From: Siphonodentalium dalli
Lineage: Eukaryota; Mollusca; Scaphopoda; Gadilida; Siphonodentaliidae
Assembly: GCA_032622095.1 (NCBI GenBank)
Contig: CP136067.1
Location: 75,728,705-75,792,704 of the forward strand
DNA: 64,000 bases
Direction: 5' to 3'
Shown: in pieces, positions 1 through 12,570 of the stretch
Numbering within the stretch: the stretch's first letter is position 1
How the letters are laid out: each line of letters starts with the position of its first letter
The notes under the pieces: model-generated
What the model saw: the letters and a program-made list of their open reading frames with translations, nothing else
The model's database searches: none
Told to the model about the DNA's origin: nothing
Translations under genes and position numbers: made by a program

Positions 1-2023
1 ACACCATAAAGCCTTTGAATGTATTATAGTACACAGACAATTTGCTGAATGGGCATATAGTACATGTATAATATACTGTTAAGTTGATAAATAGTATATA
101 ATGTTCAAGATTGAATGCAAAAACAACACTGATGATTAGACACACACATTTCATTCATACTATGGATGGGGGAGGGGTAAATCCAAATAGATGGAATGTC
201 AATACATTCGCTGACCGGTTTGAAAGTCATCTTGCCTGACTTTTCCGATATTCCGGTTTATTAGGACTAACATAGGTTTATTTATGTTTTAGCTGAAAGC
301 CGAACTGTTCCGTAATGTACTCGGCTAAGTTCAGCTTCCTTCTCATCAGTCGAATACGCCCATAACAATCGAATGCACCCTTATTCAAACATCGTATCCT
401 AAATTTAAAAATTACCAGGTATAAGTGATAGAATTTACTCAATTTACGACCACGTGGTTTTAGTTATGTTTACCTTACGATTGCTAGAATATTTTCGCCG
501 GAATATGCCGATGTCAATTCGAGAGGTCAATTGAGTTCGAATTTTTAAAATATGTCAACACTGCGGTAAATGTCTCTTTTCACATTAAATTACCGCTTTC
601 AAATTGACAACTGATGTGGTTCTCAGAACAAATATCATGTCTTCTACGGAATAAACCCGTTTATTGTCGCAATTGTGAAATTTGTATACATTTAATTGTG
701 GTTGTATGTGAGCTGGTCACTAACGCGTAAACCATGTCATACAAATGGTAACGGGCGCTAGGTTCTCGTACCAAAACTAGCATCTCGCTATCCCACTATC
801 TCAGCTTGTTTTATTTCGAGCAGACTTGGACTAGGTTCAAGGGGGTGTGCAGTTACAACGGAAAACCTCTAGCCACATCCCTAATTGGGTGGTGTGATAA
901 TCTACCATTAAATGTTTAGACATTGAATAATATTACCACAATGAGTGCCGATAGGGAAGATTCATTCTGGCGCATATGACACCCGATAAACTAAGAAGAA
1001 AAAAAACCCTCCACAGCCGTTAACACACCACACCAAAGCCATGTTATTGTTATAACACAATTAGAATTAGAATACAATTCACAAGTCAAATATTAAATTA
1101 TTCTTTCTTTCCAGAGCTGAATCTTGCACATCTTGCAAACACGTTGAGAACAACATACGGATTTTAAAAACTTCGCACGTCTGGATTTAACTGGACCACT
1201 AGAATGTGTGTGGGTGTGTGAGTGTGACAAAGAACAGAATCATTGGGTGGTTCAGTAAAATGGAATCTAGAACTACTATCTATTGCTATTAGATAGCACC
1301 ATCATAAACATATTCTAGTGGTTCATGGACCTTTCAGTCTTTCTTGATATCAGTTGAATGTTAAACAGGAATCTACACAGAAATGCATCGTGCATTCAAT
1401 GTGACAAGTTATGTGGAAAATTAAGGTCTGAGATTTCAAAAACTTAATTGAGACAGTTCCTCATTTGGACAAAAGAGGATAAGCTCCAAGTCTAGTTTTT
1501 CCTGAAAGTATGGAAGTATGGCAATTGTGACGCACTGTATTGTATATACAGTTGACAGTTGCAAGTGGTATTTAATTCCGTGGTTCAAGGATATTCCAAA
1601 AGTTCAAACTGTTCATTCAAACCAACTGGATTTTCCGTGAAAGCAATACCCGGTTATGTTGCAAATGCATTAGCTGCCAACTGGACATGGATATTTCTGG
1701 ATATGTACCATTGCGGAGTATTCGAGTAAATGGACAGAGAAATATAGATCCATCATTTTATGAGATGTTATTTGTCTACATTATATATCTTTTGCTAAGG
1801 TTGTTTCACATCATCCCTCACAAACAGTTAAATATGCATTTCACACATGTATCTGTCTGGTGTTAAATTTACAAAATTTCATTTATATTATTAATTAGTA
1901 GTGATAATTTTTGCAGTTTCCCCTCAGAAAGCCTATGTTAATGTCCACAAAAGCCTTGGCTTCGGTTGATACACGATCAGACTGAAGCAGCTTCAGTGAA
2001 GCTCGAATGTAAAGGTGTGATCA
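1..2023. other. Non-coding AT-rich DNA
   Basis: I see no open frame with protein-like composition, no clear repeat and no RNA gene. The stretch holds short AT-rich and CA/TG-rich runs only. Small non-coding RNAs or regulatory elements cannot be excluded by eye. Confidence 0.4.
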
Positions 2024-2211
2024 GATATCGATTTTTGTAGTGTGTTAGTTTTCACTTCTTTCACATTGATGACAACCATGCGCGGACGCCGTTACAAATT
2101 CAGAGCGGCGTCCGCGCAGTCTGCAATATTTGTGGAAGAAGTCAGCGCTAATTTTGCAGGCCGCCAAATATTCGAGGTGGTGAAAAATAACACACTTCAA
2201 AAATAGATATC
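2024..2211. mobile_element. Small inverted-repeat (MITE-like) element
   Basis: Two 32-base arms, 2,024-2,055 and 2,180-2,211, are inverted copies of each other at 29 of 32 positions; both outer ends read GATATC. The interior has no coding frame. This is the form of a miniature inverted-repeat transposable element, but I could not define a target duplication, so the family and exact ends are open. Confidence 0.5.
2079..2118. repeat. GC-rich perfect hairpin inside the MITE-like element
   Basis: TGCGCGGACGCCG at 2,079-2,091 is followed after 14 bases by its exact reverse complement at 2,106-2,118. It sits between the outer arms of the element and stands out as GC-rich in an AT-rich setting. Confidence 0.75.
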
Positions 2212-2749
2212 TAATAACTCTGAACTTTGATGAGTGCGTTCCTCAAATCAAATATTGTTTATCTCCGAAGCCAAAGAAATAGTTATTTAGGGGCTTTAAA
2301 GTTCTGTGTTTTTTATATTTTATATTTCAGTGATGAAATATTCAAAACATGCTGTACGATCAACATTGAAGTTCAATAAATATTTGTTGCTGAAGTACTT
2401 TTTTATGTGGATAAGCCTATATGTGTTTCTACGAACAGTCTCAATCTCATTGATCTTCATCATGAAGTCGTTCATTATTGCTAGAACGTTTTGACAATAC
2501 ATTGACATTCGTAATGATGTATACGTGTATCGTATTTCACGTTTGGTGACATTGGGTCATATTACTCTGAAATCGGTCGGTGTGCCAGTAAAAATATTTC
2601 CATGTGAAAAACTCTTTCGTTAGATATCTCAACTGTCATGGATAAACTTGACAAGTAACGGGAGTTCCTCCTTCGCGGTAATACAATAACTAAAATGTGA
2701 TATTCGATACCCTTACAAATCATAATGAATGTGAATTTACTGTCCAAGT

Positions 2750-3400
2750 GTGATAGAGTACCTTTAAAGTTTTGTACCCCCAAAACGTTTTCACGACGTA
2801 GAATTGTAGCATTTGTTTAGGTTCCATTGTCTTCAAAGCGTCCCGGATACCATATAAGCACGTTTCGAGAACGCAAAACCTTTGGGTCCTGGATACGAGT
2901 TCTAGACGTGTCAATAGGACACGTCTGGTGGCTGGTCATATGCATGCCCCTAACACCGTACAAAAACGTTTTTTACGACGTAGCCATGCAGTGTTTCTGG
3001 GGTTTTACTAGTCTCCAGAAGGTCTTCAATACTATACCATCACGTTTCAAGAACGTAAAACTGTTTGGGACACATGTTCTAAACGTATCGATTGGGCATA
3101 TCCTCAACACCGTATACAAACCCGTTTTTACGACGTAGCCATACAGTGTTTCGGAGGTTTTATAACAGTCTTCAGAAGCTCCCCAACACTATGCAAGCAC
3201 GTGTCAAGAACGTGAACTGTTTGGTCTTGGACGCGTTTTGTAGACGTATCAATGGGTCACGTCTTGAGTACGTCTTATGCATGCCCCCAAAATACACAAA
3301 AAGGTTTTCACGACGTAGTCATGCAGTGTTTCAGAGGTTTTATCACAGTTTTCAGAACGTCTCCAATTAGTCATGTGAGCTACCATATGGCCACCCTCCC
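2750..3400. repeat. Degenerate satellite, about four copies, 155-182 bp period
   Basis: The phrase ACGACGTAG followed by a GCAGTGTTTC-like block recurs at about 2,793, 2,975, 3,130 and 3,310, and phrases such as CACGTTTC-AAGAACG and ATGCATGCCCC recur in step. The open frames here are by-products of the repeat: they read the same motifs in several frames. Related blocks occur near 7,190-7,450. Confidence 0.6.
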
Positions 3401-3898
3401 CCTATGCGGAGTTTTGCCCGACTATTTTTTTCCGATAGAGGATGTATTTCACACATTTTCTGCTTGTTTGCCACTCGGGCGTGGGTTTTTTTCCCCTCAT
3501 TTTATAGCAATGTTCAACAAACTACTGTGATTTTTTGCGATAAAATCCTTATTGGGGGGTAGGGAAATATTTCTGTCAAAATCAATGCTAAAACTGTATG
3601 TAACTTTTCAAACTCAGTTTCATTCGAACTGTATATAATAAGTGTCTGCGTTGATAGCGTTACGTGGGCACCTGACTCGATATTTTTATTAAAGTGACAC
3701 CGATGATAAGATTTTTTACTTATTTTGAAGATATATATGAAAAAGTACAGTGTATGAACTTACGTACGCATGCATAACGTAATTAAACTATGAACAATAC
3801 CGATGTTTCCATGACTTTCCACAATAACATAGGCCAGGGTAGTTTTCTATAACATTCCATGAGCATATAGGTAGTCATTGCTCACATGTTTCGAAGCC
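3401..3898. other. Non-coding DNA
   Basis: No supported coding frame, repeat array or RNA gene. Confidence 0.35.
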
Positions 3899-4465
3899 AT
3901 TGAATCCAAGATGGCGGCCAAAATTTAATATCTGACCTGGTCAAGTTTATGAGGTATTAAGTAATGCGATATGTCATTCTATTGATAATGCAGTTCTCCT
4001 TATTTACATGCATGAATAAATTTCATATATTCAAAATGGCCGCCAAAATGGCCGCCGGAAATGTAAAATATTTCGCTTTTTCACTAGTATCTTCTAGACC
4101 AGTTTCTGCCCCTTTTGATTTTACAGAACGCGGTATAAAATTTTACAAAAAAATCACAATTGTGTTTCTGGTCATATTTCAACAGAGAATGAGCAGAACT
4201 GTGGAATGTAAGTGAGGCATACCATTCTCCATGGATATTCCAACTCATAGGAACAAAAGTTGTCACTTTGGCTCAAATTGGCCACCAAAATGGCCGCCAA
4301 AATATGGAAAATGGTAGATATTGATTGCCCCAGTGTGCCTTGCAATCGCTTACAATTTGTGGTTGATGAATAAACTTGGCTATTCTGCCTTCTATCCATG
4401 AGTACTAACATATATGAATCATTTTGGTTAATTGTTACTATTGTAACAAACACATTACCAGATAT
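3899..4465 (+). repeat. Left arm of the 3.2 kb inverted repeat
   Basis: Contains four GGCCGCC/GGCGGCC blocks of the 'AAAATGGCCGCCAAAATGG' type. Pairs with 6,072-7,069 in reverse complement, for example the block around TTGGCTATTCTGCCTT. Confidence 0.6.
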
Positions 4466-4655
4466 ATCTTTTCAGGTTTTCAGGTTAACCTTTCATTCCT
4501 CAGGTCACATACTCAGCAACCCTGTCTTCCAAAAAGTGTGTTGATGCCAGCACTTAGAAACATAGTAAACCAAACTCGTCAGTATATCACTACATGTAGC
4601 AACACAAGTTGAGGAGACTGATATTATTCCTGAGCCAGAAATGTAGCGCAGGTTA

Positions 4656-4925
4656 TTGATACAGCTTCTGTCTGAGACATTTCCTCCGAAACAATCCATG
4701 CAACTTGATTCTACTGTTCCAAAAGAGAAATCACCTGTTGCTTCGAAACAAAGATCGCCAAAGTCTCTCAAACGTTTCGACTCTTATAAAGAGAGGTACT
4801 TCTTTGAGCTATCAGAATTTGACCGCATGATTGATGAGAAACGGTTAACTCTCAAAGAAAAGAAACAGTTTTTGTGGATCGAGGCTGTCGGTTGGTCTGT
4901 CTCACCCACCCGACCATCAGCTTGA
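4656..4925 (+). pseudogene. LINE ORF1 (gag-like) C-terminal fragment
   Basis: The 89-residue frame contains the string PPKQSMQLDSTVPKEKSPVA and a downstream RFDSYKERYFFEL block. These are near-identical in sense to the minus-strand frame at 36,490-36,795, which lies just downstream of a CCHC zinc knuckle. This is therefore the tail of the same nucleic-acid-binding ORF1 family, detached from any knuckle or ORF2. It sits inside the inverted-repeat element, so it was probably carried or captured by it. The frame upstream is broken by stops. Confidence 0.55.
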
Positions 4926-4979
4926 CGCATTGATCCACTGTTTGATTTATCTACACAGTTGCTACGATCATTTCTGATA

Positions 4980-5540
4980 CCTGATACATATATAAATATA
5001 CATCCTACCCATTACCACAAGGGCACTCCCTATATACCCACACGCTCGCCAACGACCACACAGCTATACCCCAAGCATGCATATACATATACACAAAGTC
5101 ATGCAACCACTCCCTATTTATTCATATAGCCCACCGATGATCTCACAGACAACACATGTATACATGTACACCCACTTGTGACACCACAGCCACCCAAGGT
5201 ACACATATACATCCCATCCATGGCCATACCGTCACTCCATATCTATACATAAACAACACAGAGGTGACCATGTGGCTACTCTCGTTATATCCATACACAA
5301 CATCATTACCCTTACATCCACACATATTAACCATTCAACCATCGTCACTCCCTGTAAATATTCACCTCACACATGACCATACAGCCAATACTTGTATACC
5401 TATACACCTCACAACAGACACCCTACTCATGAGCATAGTCATTCCTTGTATATATATATATATATATTCACATCATTCATGACCCTAAAATAACTCCATG
5501 TATAACTATTTACCTCAACTATGACCATGCAGTAACTCAC
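4980..5540. repeat. Degenerate CA/TA-rich minisatellite
   Basis: Motifs resembling CATGACCATACAGTCACTCC and TATATACACCTCACA recur many times at irregular intervals of a few tens of bases. The plus strand is strikingly poor in G. It ends in an (AT)n run near 5,451-5,467. Frames here are repeat artefacts. Confidence 0.5.
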
Positions 5541-6071
5541 TGGCTGCCATCTTGACCCCCTCTTGTATCAAGTTGTTCAAGTTTTATCCTAATGAGCCAG
5601 AATAGCAACTACAGATTGTGGTTCATCTTAGTTCCGTTTCAAAGTTCAGCCCATTTCCTTTAAAAAATGTGTCCAGAATCCCAAAATACGTTTTCGACAA
5701 AATTCCATACTGCAACTTTAAGATGAATTTGTTATTCCCCATAATGAACTGGGACAACCGAGATATAATATTTAGTTGTCAGTTGATTACCTAACATGCA
5801 TATTAACCAAGTGAGTCACAATTTGCTAACTTTTCGGAACAGCAGAGGATTATATTCGGGCTATATGTGAAAAAATGAACTTTTTACCCAAGTTGGTTGC
5901 CATTTTGGAAGCCATCTTGTGTAATTTGATATATAAACACCTTAGTGTGACAAATTTACAATAGATCAAAACAATAAACACATTTCATACCAAAGTTAGT
6001 TACAGTTTTTTTATCCAAACCTGAGTTAATTTTTTGCCGATATTTATGTCAAGTGAGAGTAAAATCCAATA

Positions 6072-7069
6072 TTTCTAGTAATGTCGGTGGTTACAAATCT
6101 AAAAATTAATCAAGGTGAATCAGACGTGTTAGTTTTCAATGGAAATAAGGCAGAATAGCCAATTTTATTCATCAGCTTGTAAGCGATTGCAGTGCACGCT
6201 GGGGCAATATATATAATTTTCCATATTTTGGCGGTCATTTTTGGCGGCCATTTTGAACCAATAACAATTTTGGTTCCAATGACTTGGAATATTCACGGGT
6301 AATGGCATGCCTCACTTACATAACACAGTTCTGTTCATTCCTTGTTGATATGTGACTAGAATCCCAACTGTGATTTTCTGTGAAAAGTTTATACCACGTT
6401 CCTTAAAATCAAATTTTGAAGGGATCAGAATTGGCTATATAAACGACCCAAAGAATTTCTTATTTCATTGCCCCATGATCAGTTAATATAAACGATACAA
6501 AATAAAGTCACAATTCTTAACCAGTTCAAAACAGCAGAAGCTGATGTAGAAGATATTAGTGAAAAGGCGTCATATTTTCCACTTCCTGCGGCCATTTTGG
6601 CGGCCATTTTAAATATATGAAATCCATTCATTGTATATAAATAAGGAGTACTCAATTATCAATAGATAGAGGATATCCACACCTTTTCAGTGGATATGGG
6701 TTATATCTCATGAGTGATGACAAAACATTGAATTTCCACGAGTGGCTTTAGCCACGAGTGGAAATTCAAATGTTTTGTCATCACGAAACCCATATCCACT
6801 GAAAAAGTGTGGATATTCTGTTTATTATATACTTTAGTTACTTGCCTATGGCCCCAAAATGAATGTCAATACATCAGAAATTTCAAGCTGATATCACTCA
6901 CTAGTGGGATATCACTTATATCTCACTGCTAAAACCTTATAATTCATGGGCAAGTATATAATAAAATGACATATCGCACGACGTAATATCTCATAAACTT
7001 CCTGAGTAATTGCGAATTGAAATTTACCTGGTTAGATATTCAATGTTGGCGGCCACCTTGGATTTAATA
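6072..7069 (-). repeat. Right arm of the 3.2 kb inverted repeat
   Basis: Reverse complement matches the left arm from its inner end (GGCAGAATAGCC block near 6,150) to the outer end at 7,069. Colinearity is broken only by a nested insertion and some small indels. Confidence 0.6.
6666..6964. mobile_element. Nested palindromic insertion in the right arm
   Basis: Absent from the corresponding place in the left arm, so it is a later insertion. It contains a hairpin whose arms run about 6,671-6,745 and 6,750-6,818 (GGATATCCACACC against GTGTGGATATTC), and a second weaker inverted pair near its end (ACTTGCC against GGGCAAGT). Non-coding. Confidence 0.55.
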
Positions 7070-7189
7070 ACCGATAACTCTATAAAGCCCCCATAGCAAG
7101 ATGGCAAACAACCGGCAAATTGAAGGACTGATATAGTTCTACACAGATATCATAACCCCCAAAAATCTGCAATGGGGGAGAGGGTCTAC

Positions 7190-7450
7190 ATGCAGCTCTG
7201 GGACATGGACACGTATCTAAAACGTATTAATAGTAAACGTCTTATGCACTTCTCCAACACCGCTCAAGCACCTGTCGACAAAGTAACACTCTTCCGATCC
7301 TGAACACGTGTCCAAGACTTCCAAGCCTTGAACACGTCTTAGGCAAGTACGTAACTATTATGATGTTGGAGACGTGTCTGATATGTAACACTTTCGACGT
7401 CGCCGAGGCGTATAGAGGGGCACGTCTTGATCACATCGAACGGTTCACGG
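7190..7450. repeat. Diverged satellite-like copies related to 2,750-3,400
   Basis: ACACGT/ACGTCTT-type phrases (for example AACGTCTTATGCA) match the satellite at 2.75-3.4 kb but are more scrambled. The short plus-strand frames in this stretch are not convincing genes. Confidence 0.35.
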
Positions 7451-7459
7451 TGTCACCGC

Positions 7460-10380
7460 TTTTCTCTCTTATTATTAAAAATATACATATTCGCTTCCGC
7501 TTTAAATTGGATAAAAACGCAAGATGGAACAATCACATTCGCATGCAACACAGATTGTTTTCAAATAATTGTTGCTGGCGCTCGAGATCATCAAAGATGT
7601 ACCATTCAAGTGAGTCAGATATTTGAACCAAAATGTTAGTTGCAAAGTCAACTCTTTGTCAAGCTACACGGTTCACAGAGAAATATAGTATCGCATCAAA
7701 TATATAGTCTATCACTGAGATATTACATTAGTCAGCATAAAGGATGACTACTAACAGTTTCAATTGTCAATATATAATTAAAAAAGCACCTATAATTGTA
7801 CAAATCATGGGGAAAAGGGGGTTGGTCCCAAATTTGTTTGGTGAATTTTTCACCCCTGTGTAATGATTTTTTTGCAGACCAATTCGGGGGAATGACATGG
7901 TTTTGAACCACACCCATAACTAATCTGTCTGCTTAACCATGACATCGTAGAGGTGAATTTAGTGCCACGATTTTGAACCACACCCATATTATCTTATCTG
8001 TCTGCTTAACCCCGACGTCTTGGAGAAAGGGAACAGTGAGCGGAGCTGGCTTGATCAGGGACGAGACTATACGGTCTATCACGGTGTGAACAGTTGATCG
8101 GGGACTAATTTGTCACATGTTATCTGGAAACTTAACGAATTTTAATTGTAAAAATGTGTAATAAAAAATAATCAATTGCTTTCTTGAGTTATGTAGTCTA
8201 CGAAACCAATTGTTTAATCTATTTATATATTTTGACGTTATCGCTTTGCTAAGAAATAACGCTCCCGGCTTTGGCTATGCATATTATGAGTCGCATATAT
8301 TCAGCTTGTAATTTGTCAATTAGTGCATTGTGGTTTATGCCTTATACACGTGCAGTGCTGCTATAGTAGTGTCATCTCAAGTATTTACGTGTAACACGGG
8401 TGCATCATTGACCCTGTTGGTCGTTACCTTTTACAATCAGTATATCAGCCATGACTTCGCCGATGACGCAGCATGAATCAAGTATGGAAAGAAGACACAC
8501 AGTAATCAGCACACACCTCGAAAGGACGCACTTACTCAACTTCTTTCTTCGTCTGAAAAAGACGAAATATGATAATCGTATTATGTTCATGCTCATAAGT
8601 GTATGTTTATAATTTAGATTTTTCCCTCTTAATGTAATCGATGCGATAGCGATGCTTATTGGCCACACTAAAATAGTCGCTCATGAATCGCACTAAATTA
8701 ATGCCAGCACAAACAGGAAGTCCTTATTGACGAAAATGTAATTGGCGGTTTATCTTCAATTTAGCTAAAATTTATTTCTAAATAATTTAATCATAATCTG
8801 TCAATCCACGAAATACTATAAAACCATTGGTTGTTACACACATTTTAGTCATTAAGGTTATTTTTAGATAACCTAAATTTCTGCTATAGAAATGACAGCA
8901 GCATCGTGTGATATGACCCAGGCTACATTGCGTGCCTAAAATGTTCATGGACGCTATTCGATACCTCCAGCAATATAAAGTGAATTCCGTTAATTCCGCT
9001 GCCCTAATTATAACCATGCTGCTAATTAACGCTCAGAATGTCAGTCCATAAGTATCTACAGAAATCAACAAGACGTGGTAGCATTTGCAAATGAAATTTG
9101 AAACTAACAACAACAGTTGAAATCTACCAAGAACACGCGGAGTTTATACGGTGGACCGACTGCAGGATCAGTGCGTGCACACTGGCAACTAACCAATCAA
9201 AAGCGAAGAATTTATGACGCCACTTGATCAATCGATAATACTATGTTTGAATGACAGCGTGTCACTTTCAACTTTATGCCTATATATATATATGTGTCTC
9301 TTTCGTCGGAAATAATCTCAAAGTTTTACGCTCGTTTTACTTCTACCTTCTACTTATGGTTGTTCTCCTGTGAAATGACGGATTAAATTATAAGAAATAA
9401 CTCTTGTTTCCATTAAGGTCATGGGTCATATTCGAAAAGTTACGCGCGTTATATAATTTGTCCTGAAACGTTTCGATTATAGCTGCATGACCTTGGTCGA
9501 AACAAGATTTATTTCTTAAAGATCACACACGTTGATTACCGGTGGCCGACTTCGTGTAATGTATAGGGTGTAGTCCCACTCGCTGTTTTCTCATTCACAT
9601 ATTGCATGTGTCATTGAACTATATTTCCATATACATGCATGTACATATACATACTATTACTTAAGCTTTTCCCATAGCGTTGGTTTAAATATATTTATTG
9701 GATTGGGGTTGGTATTGAAGCACAAGTTACCTCAATTTATTTATGACACATGAGTTAACCAAGATAAGAGAACTAACATACATATTGTACATGTACAGTA
9801 AACTATCTTTCATTCTGTTTAGAGAGGTGTTGATTTATAGAAGATCTCGCCACCATCGGAATATATTGCCGCCGTTACAAAGAGTGACAAAGACACAAAC
9901 ACTGCACAATTAATTAATGTGACCTTATTGAATAAACTACGACAATCAACTACCAATATAAGAATGTAATAAGAATGTTTGTGGTGACTGGTACCTTGTG
10001 ATCGGTGATTTGTGATTACCGGTCCCGTTATCCTCTACTATACATTATATAATACATATATGTATATTCAGCATGCCATGCCGTGAATAGTTATGAATGC
10101 TTATCGTTTAAGTGAAACGTTTGACATCTGAAATATATTTCTGAACAATGTAAAATAGTAGTTGTTTTCGGCGTTGTTGAATACTTGGGGCTCCTCTGAG
10201 AAAATTGTCAACATAAATTATTGTGAAAGCATATTCAACTAATTTGTCATTTGAATTGGTTCTTTTTTGTGTGAATAATGGCCATTCGAAAAAGAAGTGC
10301 AAGGCGTCATCGATTTATGTGCCACATTAACTAATCTGATATATCATAATACTAATCCGATATATCAGATTAATAACTAA
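7460..10380. other. Non-coding DNA with a short tandem duplication
   Basis: No coding frame I can support. At about 7,897-8,010 a block with TTTTGAACCACACCCATA and CTGTCTGCTTAACC is duplicated with a period near 72 bases. The remainder holds AT-rich spacer and an (AT)n run near 9,282-9,293. Confidence 0.35.
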
Positions 10381-10995
10381 AGAGGATGTGGTGGTTCTAT
10401 GCCGCCGCAGATATTTTCTATTCAACTTACAGTTTCAAAATATGGAGGTGGTTTGAGGGTCGAGTCTATATAACTCAGATTGGCCTTTAAATATTGTCAG
10501 TTAACCGCATCTGCCACGAGCGATGGAAGATTATTCAGTGTTAGTGTCACAAAGGGTAGAAAAGATTTGTTATAATGTTCAGTGAGACAGAAGTAGCTAT
10601 ATAAATTTCCAGGATTCCGCTGTAAGTATCTCGATATATTGCCAGCATGCGGAGGTAAGATAGTTCGGTTCAAGGTTGTTATCTATTTTAAATATGTTGT
10701 GTAATTGAAGACGTTCGCGTCAATTACAAAGAGGTGGACAACCGATTTCAAGGAGTAGCTCTTTATCGGATACCGAGTCCTGTTAAAATTATGGCAGCTT
10801 CTTTGTAAAGTCTTTCAAGTTTATCTGTCACGTATTTTGATGCATTCGCTCAGACAATATCAGAATAATTCTTTATATGCAGAATATAAGTCGTGTATAG
10901 ATGTTTTCTAGCGTCTTTCTGTCGAGACTGTATTAAGATTTTCTGAGTTGGGATAATCTTCCTGATACTCGTCGACTGATATTTTCAAGCGTTAC
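10381..10995 (-). pseudogene. Worn LINE ORF2 3' fragment
   Basis: Read on the minus strand with frameshifts and stops ignored, the block gives phrases typical of the region after the reverse transcriptase of LINE ORF2 proteins: VTDKLERLYKEAA (the 'borders-ERxQ-AAR' region), then a block ending in NNLPSL near 10,510. There is no continuous frame. Order and spacing match the C-terminal connection domain of CR1/jockey-like elements. The assignment rests on pattern recognition without a search. Confidence 0.4.
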
Positions 10996-11913
10996 GGCAG
11001 TGAATGACACTCGGGGTCAATGCAGTCATGAATTTTTAACCACATTAACAGCCATTTTACCCTCTATATTTCCAATAACCGCATCATCGCCGATGGTCCG
11101 ATATGAACGAGGCGTAGACAGCATGATTATTCATCACGTTGTTGTAAACAATATTCATTCCATATTATTCAGTATTACATACATGACAATTATAAACATT
11201 GATAACTGATCGGACTCCTCTGTACTTTCCGCCGAATGTACGTTCGGAAACACACAGTAATATGATATTGGAGAATGTCCTTGCCCTTCTGAACATTCAT
11301 ATATAACCGCGTGCACTCATCTTCGGGTGTGTGATAGCTGTACAACAATTAATATAGTATAGTTTGTTCGTCTATATTCACATCTTACAAGCAACTACAT
11401 TTGAACGCAAATTGTTGCTACGAACATACAGCTTCAAATACTGTTGTCAGGTATGAACAAACGTTGACAGAAAAGGCAAAGTATCGATCAATGTTTATCA
11501 AGATATGAAACCTATTTTCGACGCATTCGCAAATTCGTTTACAGTTTAAACCGGACGCCAAATTCATCGCTGTTATGTCAAAACAACTTGAACAGTTAAA
11601 TCGATTACTCAGTTATGCCAAATGTGAATCGAAAATTTCACGTGAATTAAAACCTATATAATTAAATGAAGTCAACCAACACAGGTCAAGTCAAAATACC
11701 GTGGCCATACAGCCTACAGGCATACTTCAAGTTCCAACTTTTCATGGGAAAAGTGTGATGTTCCAGCTGTTACCATGGCTTTTGATGACGCGTTACAGCC
11801 CTATATGATAGTTATTATTTCTTGACGCTAAATTCTCTGATGTTGGACCAAGTTATTTATCATGTCGGATGGGGGGGGGGGTCCTACTGAAAGCCGACCC
11901 CACCTCCCAGGTG
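10996..11913. other. Non-coding DNA
   Basis: No supported gene or repeat. A short G run is present near 11,871-11,881. Confidence 0.35.
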
Positions 11914-12570
11914 TCCGAGCGAGATTGGGGCATGTACCATCGTGCATAATACCAAAGTTCCAATCCCCAATGATAGCTTGAGCGTAAAGGGCACTACTAA
12001 CCCCAAACTTTCGGCCGGTTCCGTCAGGTACGCAGAATCCAAAAAGGCACCGAACTCACTTTCCCTGGCTGCCTGACTCCGGAAATGGACATCATGTTAT
12101 ACAACGAATACCCACGTACATACCAAGTCGCTAGCTGTAGCGGAAATGAATATATTAACCCATACGCTGCTGTCGAATTCGCTATGAATGTACACAAAAC
12201 GCTGAAAATAACACACACCGACCGCAGTTCACACATGGGTCTGAGCGAGATGGGGCATGCGCTATCGTGCAGAATAGACCTGTATGCACCAAAGTTCCAA
12301 CACCAAGTCGATAGCTCGAGCGGAAACTGCACCGTTAACCCCTAACTTGCGGCCGGTTCCGCCAGGTACGCAAAATCCAAAAAAGGCACGACCGCAACTC
12401 CCCTAGCTGACTGACCACAGAACGGGACATCATGGAATGTATCATCCCATACGCTGCGGTCGAATTCGCTATGAATGTACGCAAAACGCCGAGAATAACA
12501 CCCGCCCACCGTACCACCACCAGTGGTTCGAAGAGAAGGACATGCATTATCGTGCAGACAAAGATACCAT
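11914..12570 (+). repeat. Tandem repeat, about 326 bp unit, two full copies plus part of a third
   Basis: GAGCGAGAT-GGGGCATG followed by TATCGTGCA recurs at about 11,917 and 12,243, and a decayed version at about 12,531. The blocks CGGCCGGTTCCG, GACATCATG and GTCGAATTCGCTATGAATGT recur in the same order. The opposing open frames here read the repeat and are not genes. Confidence 0.6.

Larger units (their letters stand above)
3899..7069. mobile_element. 3.2 kb inverted-repeat element
   Basis: The ends are inverted copies: ATTGAATCCAAG at the left matches CTTGGATTTAAT at the right, followed by GGCGGCC/GGCCGCC-rich blocks in both arms. Arms run about 3,899-4,465 and 6,072-7,069 and stay alignable throughout, the right arm being longer because of a roughly 300 bp nested insertion. 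The centre carries a LINE ORF1 fragment and a minisatellite, not a transposase, so this looks non-autonomous. No target duplication was identified. Confidence 0.6.

Noticed and set aside
2827-3530. Several 90-100 codon plus-strand frames
   Set aside because: They follow the satellite units and repeat the same motifs in shifted frames.
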